From NCBI GenBank assembly GCA_963969365.1, contig OZ017754.1, positions 434,001-498,000 of the forward strand: DNA of 64,000 bases, written 5' to 3'. Below, piece after piece: positions 1 to 9,536 of this stretch. Each line of letters begins with the position of its first letter. The first letter of the stretch is position 1. Under the pieces are notes generated by a model. That model saw only the letters and a list, made by a program, of their open reading frames with translations, was not told the DNA's origin and did not search any database. The position numbers and the translations under genes were made by a program. This DNA comes from Asterochloris sp. CNOR1. Its lineage: Eukaryota > Chlorophyta > Trebouxiophyceae > Trebouxiales > Trebouxiaceae.

Positions 1-87
1 CCACAAGAGGCGTTTGCAAGTAGGCAGTGACAGGAGCATTCGACCCTGCGCGCACATGCATGTTACTGTCTCCCTCTCCCCTCTCAC

Positions 88-1907
88 GTGCAGATTGAAG
101 AGGTAGGCCACAAAGCGCCGCCCCTCAGCCAGGCGCAAGAAGGCCGGCAGCATGGCCGCCCGCAGCAGCAGGCCCTGCACGCCCTCGATGGAGGCATCGT
201 CGAAGTCCAGCAGCTGGAGCGCGGGGCGCAAGGCGTGGCAGCGCTTCACGTCCACTGCGCGGCCTGCAGGGCAACGCCAGGGCAGCGCAGGAGCAGTGTC
301 AGTGTTGCTGCTCTGCCACAGCTACGTCTGGCTTGTCAGTGTGGCCAGTGCTTGCCACTCGAGCTTTCAGTATTCACCAGCAGGCATGGTGCTGGTTGTT
401 GAGCTGCTTGGTAGTGCCTGACGTGCACCACGCTGCACCAAATAGCAAGAAGAGCTGATGAGTTGGTCAGCAGCGAGCCTTCACCTTGGGCATGGCCAGC
501 AGCCAGCAAACATGTTGGACTAGAAGCCAGGTTTTGCAAAAGCACTTGATGGGAGCACTTGATAGGGGCTAGGAGCAGCTGCGAGGAGCACCAACCATTT
601 GTCTTGCTCAGGTTTCCAGCCTCACCTGAGGTGACAGCCTGGTACAGCAGGTAGGGCACCATCTGGGGCACCAGGCAGTCTCGCCCCGGCAGCTCTGCCT
701 GCCACCAGGCACTGCAAAGGCGGGCCACAGCATCTGCCACCTCTGGGCCTCTCTGCTGCAGCGCCTGCAGCAGACTGGCTGGTCAGTGTGCAGCCTGAGG
801 GTGTCTTGTCCAGAAAGCGTCACATTGGCCTGCCCAAGCGGCCAGTAATTTTGCACCAGCGCCAGACCGGCCGCGACCCTGTGGAGCTGGAAGCCTTGCC
901 TTGTCCTGCTGCTTTACTGTGCTCCAGCATTCCTGGACCCACCTGGAGTACATGGCGCACGTGGTGTAGGCCGCCAAGTCGCACTTTGCTCCTTTGAACC
1001 GTGACCAGGTTCGATCAACAATGAGCAGGAGGCACTGCAGCACACCTATGCATGCAATTGCAGCTAGTCAAGGCTGCATTGTCCTGCCACTGGGGCATGC
1101 CTGCAGCAGCAGCAGCAGCAACCGTGGCTCAACAGACTCAAGGGCGGCTCACGAGAATGGCATTGTCGTGCAGGCGGGTCACTGCCTGCTGCAGCGGCTG
1201 CGGCACGGCGGCTGGCTGCGCACTGCTCTCCGCCACCAGCTTTCCAATGATGCTGACCAGGGCTAGAATGGCCTGGTGGCCTTCCTCAGCCTGCATGAGC
1301 CATGCAGAAGGGTGGGGGTCCTCTGGTATGATGGCTGCTTTCTTGACCAGGGCTGCGGTCAGATCAAGTAATCTGGGTCAGCCAGTCACACAGAGAGTTT
1401 GGCTGCAGGTTGGGGGGCCTGCTCAGCCACCTGCTATGCTGTCTCTGCATGATGCTTGCTGGCGCTGGTGACTGGTTCAGGCCGATTGCATGAGCACAAG
1501 ATGAAGTTGAGGCTTGCCTGCTGGGGAGCTGCCTCGTCTGGCAGCTGGCCTTCATCTGTGTCCACGAGGGCCATGAGTGCCAGGGAGACATCCACCTGCA
1601 TGCAAGTGCTTGGGTTGGTGCCATTCAACAAGAGCAACTGGGAGGACAGAGCTCCATTGGTGCCTCACCTGATGCAGGATGCCACTGCAGAGTTCATGCC
1701 TTTTGTTTTTGGGCCAGGCTTGCAGCAGCTCATCCAGACAAAAGCAGCCATCTGCACTCTGCAGCAAACAAGAGAGGGTCAGTGTAATGCGAAAAGCAGC
1801 ATTGGCAACAGAGCCTGCAGCGACCTCACATCTCTCTCTACCAGCTCGAGTAGCTTATAGGGCGCCTTGTCACTCAATGCATCCAGCAATACTGCAGTGA
1901 CCTTCAT
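88..1907 (-). CDS. CAPG2: Condensin-II complex subunit G2, N-terminal part (runs off the left edge)
   Basis: Exons on the minus strand: 1830-1907, 1669-1758, 1518-1595, 1153-1290, 626-764 and 88-263. All junctions are in frame, and the last exon ends at a GTGAGA donor, so the gene continues outside the window. The start is ATG at 1907 (MKVTAVLLDALSD). The recognisable part lies in the last two exons, where LCSAWWQAELPGRD, then RAVDVKRCHALRPALQLLDF, then LLRAAMLPAFLRLAEGRRFV match in order the conserved block of plant CAP-G2 (LCEEWW...LPGRESL, VDVHKVYMLREAF). CAP-G2 is a HEAT-repeat subunit of condensin II, which compacts chromosomes in the nucleus. The third exon is followed by a GC donor (GCAAGC). 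The identification rests on remembered family motifs; the first three exons are less conserved and less certain. Confidence 0.65.
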
Positions 1908-2061
1908 GACGGAAGCTTAGCGAGCGGGCTCGCATGGCATGTGGTCAACTTTGACCGGCATGGCTGGGCCGCTTCGAGCTGCTTTTCCACTGGCCCTTGG
2001 CGGCCATTGTTGATTGATATGCAGGCTGCACTTTTGCTAGAAACACGGACCACAGCACAGC
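1908..2061. promoter_or_regulatory. Divergent intergenic promoter, CAPG2 / WRN-type exonuclease
   Basis: Only 154 bp separate the two start codons, so both genes must share this stretch as 5' UTR and promoter. No TATA box or other named element stands out. Confidence 0.55.
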
Positions 2062-4650
2062 ATGGTACCCCATGCTCAGGATGCAGATCTGCTGTCCCAG
2101 GAGACCTTGAAGGCCGTTCAGCAGGCAGAGGAGGCAGCAATGCAAGCCCGCACAGCGGCTGGTCCTCAAGCCTCTCTCCCTGGCAGCAGCAAGCGGAAGC
2201 TGCCGCCCTCTCTGTGCAAGCCAGCATTGCCCAAGCGCCAAGCAGGAGCTCCAGAATCAGCTGACATTCTTAGAAATGCAAAGACGCCAGAGCATCGGGC
2301 TCTAGGCAGGATCCTGCCCAGCTCCCTGAGCAGTCGCCCATCTGAGGACGCCAGCACCTTGCATTACGTGGTATGTCAGTGTTGCTGACAGGCATCTGCC
2401 TTCAGCTCAGCCTGCTGCTGACAACAGGTTACGCACTGCGCGAGCCAGTCCTTGGAGAGTGGCAGGTCTGCACTACAAACCTCTTTGCCCTGCAGGCTCG
2501 CCACCTATACCTGCACACTCCGGCAGAGGTTGAGGCACAGTGCAGGGCATTGCTTGTCGCACCGCCACCGGCATTTGGATTTGACATAGGTGAGCCATGC
2601 CTGGCCAAATGCTGGGGGTCCAGTTTGTGATGGCCCTGTTGTTCCTGGTCAGAGGCAGGAGAGGTTTCTGCCTTTGGGCTGGCCAGCACCAGCCAGCCAC
2701 ACTAATGACCACGACTATGTGCTGCAGGACGTTCTGGAGTTCTCTCATTTTCTTACCCCTGATTAGGCTGGCTGGGCTGCAGAGTGGAGGGTGACATACC
2801 GCACAGGGGAGAGGCCCAGAAAGGTGGCATTGATCCAGCTGTGCTACCGCCTCGCCTCTGGGGAGACCCGCTGCCTGCTGGCCCATGTGTGTCACAGCAG
2901 GATCACGCCCGCCCTCCTGGAGCTCCTTGAGAGCAAGGTGGGCAGTGAAGTTGCCTGTTAGATGTGTGGGGTGTTGCTGCGTATTGTGTTTGCATTTGCT
3001 TGGTGTATGGTCGAGCTGAAAGTGTCCCAGCTCTCTGACAAAGGCTACTGTGCCTGGCTGCTGCTGCCCGAGTTGTCCGAGCGGCTGCAACAGTGTCTAA
3101 GTTTGAGTGCAAGCACTCAACAGACTGGCCTGTCATGAGGGCCATTGTGCTGCAGAACCTGCTGAAGGCTGGAGTTGGCAGCCATGGAGATGCGCTGAAG
3201 CTGGAACGAGACTTTGCCCTGCAGTGCAAGGGCATGGTGTGCCTGTCAGAGCATGCCAATGCCCGCCTCTGTGGCCCTGGCAGCCACACACTGCCCCAGA
3301 AGTGGAGCCTGGCAGGTGAAGAGCAGAGTTGCTCAATGACATCTGCTTGTTGAGGTGCGACAACACACAATTGTGTGTGCCCTGAGCCCTTAGAGCCCAA
3401 GGCATCCACAGAAACTGCCCTCTTGAGGAGTGCCACCTTTGTGACAGCAGCTTGCCCTGCAGCCCACACACTGCAGAGACTGTGGCAGGCTGGGCCCAGA
3501 AGATGTGTCAGCAGGCACAACTGCTGTGCAGGTCTGGCCTGGCACCTGTTCAGAGTCACCGTCAGGAAGGATGAGGCTGTGCGCTGTGGCAACTGGGAGC
3601 AGCTGCCCCTGACAGCAGCACAGCAGAAGTATGCCGCCACAGATGCCTATGCCGCCCTGAAGCTGTATGAGGTGTGTGCTGCCTTCTCACAAACACACTG
3701 GCGCTCAGCAGAGCCATGCATTGCTGGTGACGCCTGTCCTGACCTGAAGCTGTAAAGAAGGGTACTCTAATGCCCACCACCAGCATGCATTGCAACCTGG
3801 TTGAGCAAGCCAGCCAGATGCCATATTCACCTGTCTTGTGCTCTGCTCACCCTTAGTGGTGCTACGTCAGGAGGTGCAGCACAGTGGGCTTGTTTGCGTC
3901 ATGCCGACCCAGACACGCTTTGCATGCTGTGCAGGCGTTAGAGGCAATGCCAGTGATGGAAGCAGCAGCCCCAGCCCCTGCCTGTGACCCATGCAAGGCC
4001 CTCTCGCAGGAGCAGCTGGTCCCTGCTGGGGCTGAGATGCAGCCCCTGCAGCCCAGCAAGCTGGCAGTGTGGAAGCTGTGGATGGATCAGGTCCGGCAGG
4101 CCACTGCAGCTGTACCCACTAACTGTCCTGGTCATGGACAGATGACACATCGCGCTGTGTGCCTGTTGGCTCCTCTCTGCTGGGGGCCCTGCTTGGCGGA
4201 ATGCCAATTGCTGATGTCCTGCTGCAATCACATGCCAGTGCCCTGCAGGGGTGGTCAGTAAGGGCCATTGCACAGCACCGCCACATCCAGCCGGACACAG
4301 TGAAAGCCTACATAGCAGATGCCATGATGACAGGGCAGGCCTACAGATGGCATGAGCTGGGCATAACAGATGTGCAGTGTACATGCGTTCAGCAGCAGGT
4401 AGTTGCTGTGGTGCAAGGCGCATCAGCTGAGACTGCCCAGGTCAAGCAGCCCCAAGCAGAACCTATGACGAAGGTGGCCCAGAATGATGCAGCTCTGCTC
4501 AGGGCGACCATAAAACAATTGGTTGCTCAGCATGCCAGCTTGAAGGAACTGAAAGCAAATATTGATGCACAGCTGGAGACCCCAATGGGCTATGGCTGCA
4601 TCAGGCTGGCTCTTGCCCACTTGCTGCGCAGCTGTTGTGGTGGTTCATGA
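2062..4650 (+). CDS. Werner-syndrome-like 3'-5' exonuclease with C-terminal helix-turn-helix (HTH_40-like) domain
   Basis: Exons 2062-2370, 2496-2589, 2783-2937, 3156-3315 and 3463-3671 join in frame. A further exon starts at 3935, and the last coding block ends at the TGA at 4648-4650. The start is the first ATG after an in-frame TAG. The DEDDy exonuclease residues are all present: D-x-E in FGFDIEWRVTYRTGERPRKV (split by an intron), the motif II aspartate in GVGSHGDALKL, and Y-x3-D in KYAATDAYAALKLYE. The C-terminal block WSVRAIAQHRHIQPDTVKAY looks like the HTH_40 winged helix found at the end of WRN/RecQ proteins. No helicase core lies between them. The role is inferred to be DNA end processing in repair or recombination. 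The junction between the 3935 exon and the last block changes frame; GC donors near 3996 or 4063 could fix it, but I could not decide. Confidence 0.8.
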
Positions 4651-4951
4651 GCCACCTGTGGCTCTGGCTGGCCACAATGTGTCATACCGACGCTGCCAGG
4701 GCAGGGTCAGTCCTTGTTGCACTTAGATAGGTCTGTTATATATAAATCAGTATAAAAATTGGAGCCTTTGAATCGAGGCAGACTGCTGATGTAAAACTTG
4801 TCTCATGCATGTTGCAACTTGCAGAAGTTTGGTGTGCTAACAGGATACTGCTGTGCTAATGGAATGCTGTGGGGACATAGTAAGGAAACAGAGGCAAGGA
4901 ATTCTCTTTGTCGTCATCATGAAATGCTATGGCCGGAGAACAGAGTGGGCA
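4651..4951. other. Intergenic 3' regions of two convergent genes
   Basis: No gene is seen here. It contains an AT-rich stretch and a TGTAA motif at 4790-4794, the usual green-algal polyadenylation signal, suitably placed for the plus-strand exonuclease gene. Confidence 0.5.
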
Positions 4952-7900
4952 TCAGCCAATGGTGGCCAGGGAGGGCATGCCTCCAGGGAGAGCCCCAATT
5001 GCTCCCATGTCCTTCAGGTGCTGGAAGTGTGCTGCCAGGGCAGACCAGAAGGTGGGGTAGACCTTGTAGGGCACCCCAAACTCCTTGCAGGTGTCCAGGA
5101 CCAGGGGTGCAATGGCAGGATAATGGGTGTGGCAGATGCCAGGGAACAGGTGGTGTACCACCTGCAGGTAGTGAGGCAGACTGTCAAGCATTCTGCTTGA
5201 ACAGGGAAAGAGCTGCTGTTGTGGTGGTTGTTTGGACCTTGTACTGCAGGCTGCGGTGCTGTGCCAAAACATCTGCCACCTGTGTTGCCAGCTAGAAATT
5301 GAAGCAGCCAGCTGCAACATGTGTTCACTTGCTGGTCTGCAGCAACAGCTTGCAACAGGCCAGCTCTTGCAGGGACGCCCACTGGGGAGTGCAGTCTAAT
5401 GAACTCCTTAGAATCTTGCCGACACCAGGAGCGCTGGCCTGCAAGCAGCTCTGTGCTCAGCAGAGCCAGGCCAGCGGCCGGATGGTTGGAGCCCTCCCAG
5501 GCAGCACATGGGGCGCACACAACTGCGTGACACGCCCACCTGGTAGTTGAGGCCACCAGAGATGTGGGTCCACAGCCAAGACCCGTGGGCAAAGTCTGCA
5601 GTGGTGGCTGCCTGAGCTGCAGCCCATCCCTGGGCCACGCGCCCATCCTTCTGCTCCAGGTAGGCCACATCTGGCACCACGTGGGCCACCTGCAATCATG
5701 GAGTCCTCAAGGTATGGCTGCAGGCACTGCACATGTCAGACCCTTTCTGGGCTGCTGCTGCTACGTGCGCCACCTGCGCTACACGCCAGGGACAGAAGGC
5801 AACTTGACTCATGGGGTGCTGCGTCAGGTGGCATGTCTGAAAGCGCTGCAACAGCAGGATGCCTCTGCCAGGCACTTGAGCCACCTGCCACCTTCGGCAG
5901 GGGCCCGTCAAGCCAAAGGTGGCCTCATGCGCCTGTCTGCAGTTGGCACCAACAGGGCTGCTCAAGTGATCGCCTCAGGGCCAGCTGCTGACCTGGAACA
6001 TGAACGCCAGCGTCCATCCAGTCACTGCCTGGGCCAGCAGCCACAACCCAACCAGGCCCACCACGCTGTGGCTGCCGCGTGTCAAGGGCAGGACCACAAA
6101 CCAGGCTGCCCAGACCACCTTGCCGCCCCAGAAGACGACCTGCTCGCTAGGCGTTAGCTTGCTCAGCCGGACGGAGCCAATGTTGCCATTGGCCAGTGAG
6201 GTGAAGTCGTCCACCAGGATGGACTTGATGGCCAGCAGGGAGTACAGCAAGCCCAGGTACCAGTGCTGGTAGGCCTGCAGCAGCAAGGCACACCCTGTCA
6301 AAGTCCAGCAGGGAGGAGGTCAAGCCCAGGTGCCACCACTGCAGAAGCAAAGGCGCAAAACGCTAAACAGCATGTTAGATGCCAAGGGGGCCCCAGGCCA
6401 GGAGCCGACACATCCTGACATGCTGTCACCAACCTGGCAGGCAGACAAAGCTTGCTGTCCTGCAGCAGCATGCATGCAAAGCGGAATGATGGCCAGCAGA
6501 GCCAGTGCTTGTAGGCCTCCAGCAGCACGGGACAAAGCTTTTGAGGCTGCACAGGAACCCCAGGCACCAGTGCTGATTGGCCTGCAACAGTATGGCAGAG
6601 TGAGTGCGAGCCTGAGGATCGGTGGCCTTGGGTGGTAGCTCTGCATCAGCGTGAAGTCAATAACAGTGGGCGCTGCTTCAGCACAAGCAGCTCAGCAGTA
6701 GAAATCACAAGCCCAGAGTTGGCTTACAGCAGCAAATCACAAATGGTCAGACAGCACTTCATGCAGGAGTAGGGGCAACATGTTCAGCTGCCCTCAGCGC
6801 TTGGCAGCAGCATGAAACACCGTCCACCTTGCCAGATGCTTCTTGATGCACCTGAGATCCCAACAAAAACTGCAAGAGCTGCAAGCACAGTCTACAGTTG
6901 TTTCACAGACTTCAGCCTGACGGATAGGGCAACAAAGGGCACAGTCCTGGGCATATCTCCAGGCAAGCCGTGCACGAAGTTGGTGCAAAGTTGGTGCCTG
7001 GTCATGGGCCTGACAGCAAGGGCAAGTGCACCTGCCTGTGAGGCCTTATGCTCATGGGCTCTGCATGCAAACAAGTGCCTCCTCTTGAGTGCACACGGTC
7101 TCACCCTGCAGGGCTGTTGAGGTAGGTGCCCAGTGATGTGCTTGGCACTGCTCGACACCCCTCTCATGTCAACCCCGCACTGCAGAAGCCCAGGCAGGAG
7201 CCTCCTCTCAATTGAAGCCCACTCCCACCTGGTAGGGCTGGTGAGGCTGGTGCCTGGTGACGCGCCTGACATCAGGGTCATTCACCCTCAGGTCGGGGTC
7301 CAGGCCATCCACGTTGGTGAATGCGTGGTGCCCCACGACGTGCTGCTGCTTCCACATGAAGGAGGAGGCGCCCACTACGTCCAGGGTCAGGCCCAGGCAG
7401 TAGCAGGCCCAGTTGTTGCTGGACAGGGCGCCGTGGTTGGCGTCGTGCTGGATGGCGATGCCCGTCTCGGCCATCAGGAAGCCCAACAGGACAGCCGAGG
7501 CCAGTGCAGCCTGCAGGCGAAGCGGAATGCGGTGTGAACCTGCTGGCAAGGGCAGGGACTGAGGTGGCTGCAGGCAGGGGGTGCCAGCTGGCCCAGCAGG
7601 GCAGATGGCGCCACAGCCACCTGCAGGCAGGGGCACAACGCAGTGTAGGACTGCTGTGGTCGGCGTCGTCCTGGATGGCGATGCCTGTCTTAGCCACATG
7701 ACAAAGCTCACAACAGTGACTGAGGCGGGGGACACTTGCATGCAGGAAGTTAGGTGGGAGGGCTGCTCCCAAGAGCGACGCCTGAGGCTCAGAGAGGCCA
7801 GCCAGAGGCGCCTGCAGGGCACTGGTGAGTGACACCTGCCTCAGCAAGAAGCCATCAGCAGCGGCTGAGGTCAGGGCAGCCTGCAGGCAGTCGCAGGAGG

Positions 7901-9375
7901 CAGATCGATGGTGCTGACCAGTACGGGCGACGTGTGGTCAGCGGGAAATGCCATGGCTGCCTGCAAGCAAGGGGACGCCCTTGATGGGGTGAGAATCTTG
8001 CATGGAGCAGGGCCTTGCCAAGCAGCTGCTGGAAGTTGCTAGCCAGGACGCTGCCTGGCAGTGCCCGCTTTGATTAACAAGCTCAGAGGTAATGGCCTGT
8101 TCTTGGGCAGCCTGGATGGGCAGCTGTTGATGCCATGGATAGACAGGCTCAGGGCTGCTTAAGTAGAAAGGAAGCACCCTCAAGAGGTGCATGCGTTCAT
8201 GCTAGCAATGGGTGACATGACTACACAGGGTGATGGCTGCAGAGCTTGAAGGACAGACATGCATGTACGTGGCAGTGGTTGCAAACACAAGACTCACCCA
8301 GTAGCTGGTGGACGCGAAGAAGGTGGTGTAGCTGGTCAGAGCAACGCCAGACAGAATGAGTCCGGACTTGATGTACATGCTGGTGCTGCTCCTGGGGTCG
8401 AGCTGCAGCAGCAGGTATCAAGGTTGCAGGAGTGAATCCACAGCAGTCTGGCTGTCAGCAGTTGGGCGACCAACAGCTCTGAGAAGATTCCTTGCAATTA
8501 CTTTTCTATTGCACTGCATACTCACAGTCACAGCAACCCATCCCACATCAGGCGGAACTGCCAGATGCAGCCGCCCACCCTGTTCTGCGTCTGCTGGCTA
8601 GCTCGGCGTTGGTGGCAAGTGGAGGCCACACAGAGCAGCTGCAGCTGTGGCTTGCAGCACCAACATGAGTGCAGCCCACAGGTGACCTTCCCTGTATACC
8701 GCAGAGACAGCTACATCTCAGCATGGGTGCCATCATCAAGGCCTTGCAGCCTGCACACCTAATGCTGGCAGGAGTGCACAGCAGCCAGCCAGTGATTGCA
8801 ACATCAGGCCTACCCGATTGCCAGCAAAGTACTTCTCCACCCGTTTCTTCAGCGTGTAGTAAAACTGCCCAGGCTCCATGTCTGCGTCATACTGGATCAT
8901 CTGACCCGCCTCCCCAGGCTGTGGGACAGCCTTTCCAACGCAGAACTTGGCCAGGACGGCTCTGCATAAGGGGACCAGTAGGTACTAATAGGAGCTACTA
9001 GTGCTCGCCCAGACAAGCCAGCTCTATTGGACAGTGGGGCAGTGGCAAAGCCCGTTTGAAAACTTAGCAATGAGTGTGCACTTGTGACCTTGCAGATGTG
9101 CTGCTTCACGGCAATCACCTTGCGGCCAGGGGATGGTAGGCATCGAAGAGCTGGGTGATGTCCTTGCCAGCCTTGATAGTGATCAGGTTGCCACCCGGAT
9201 GCCTTGGCACAAAGCTGGAGACATCGTAGACATGTCCCCTCACAATCACCCAACAGTCATCTGGCTGGCTGTGCTGGCTGACCTCCCTCAAGCTATACTG
9301 AGCCACAGCGTCCGGACCATCCACATTATGCTGATGCAACTCAGCCTGGTGCAGCTCAGCTGCACGCTTGCGCAT
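4952..9375 (-). CDS. Front-end fatty-acid desaturase with cytochrome b5 domain, Delta-5 type
   Basis: Seven exons (9119-9375, 8814-8961, 8298-8402, 7229-7510, 5993-6274, 5540-5689, 4952-5161) give exactly 477 residues, the normal family length. The N-terminal cytochrome b5 domain carries the haem motif RHPGG. Three histidine boxes follow: HDANH, QHVVGHH and QVVHH. The third box has V where most front-end desaturases have E, but QVVHHLFPGIC is, as I recall it, the form in the Delta-5 enzyme of Parietochloris/Lobosphaera incisa, which the whole protein resembles closely. The expected reaction is C20 acyl chain desaturation to arachidonic or eicosapentaenoic acid in the ER membrane, taking electrons through the fused cytochrome b5. 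The start is the ATG at 9375; upstream in-frame codons are non-ATG. Its introns hold decayed exon copies. Delta-5 versus Delta-6 regiospecificity is inferred from similarity only. Confidence 0.87.
6275..7228 (-). repeat. Decayed exon-edge copies inside a desaturase intron
   Basis: Near the intron's 3' end, the sequence at the true acceptor (around 6252-6290) recurs in worn form at about 6487-6535 and 6565-6605. Near its 5' end, the last part of the upstream exon (7234-7277) recurs at about 7112-7150 and 6978-7022. The copies keep the recognisable order of bases but have lost the frame and usable splice sites. They look like partial tandem duplications of the exon-intron junctions. Confidence 0.6.
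7600..7740 (-). pseudogene. Decayed copy of the first histidine-box exon start of the desaturase
   Basis: The segment around 7660-7700 repeats the coding sequence of 7436-7490 (CGTCNTGGATGGCGATGCC), but the histidine box HDANH reads DDADH. It sits in the intron just upstream of the real exon and has no open frame through it. Confidence 0.6.
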
Positions 9376-9536
9376 CGTGCGCACCAAGATCCCTTGGTGT
9401 GCCAGCGATGCCGCAATAATCAATGTAATGACGATTTAATTTTCCAGCGATTTTCAAGAAATGACAGGTCATAGTCCTGACACTTGAGCAGGCCAAGCAG
9501 GTCCAGAAAATCGTTGGGCAGCTGCCCTCCATCACC
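9376..9536. promoter_or_regulatory. Divergent intergenic promoter, desaturase / transporter
   Basis: 161 bp lie between the two start codons. The stretch must contain the 5' UTRs and promoters of both genes. No specific element is recognised. Confidence 0.5.

Noticed and set aside
943-1000. An extra CAP-G2 exon reading LGGLHHVRHVLQ
   Set aside because: Exons 1153-1290 and 626-764 join in phase without it, and spacing to the conserved LCxxWW motif is then as in plants.
5138-5161. QVVHH instead of QVEHH in the third histidine box, as a broken desaturase
   Set aside because: As I recall it, the same residues occur in the characterised algal Delta-5 desaturase, so this is the family form.
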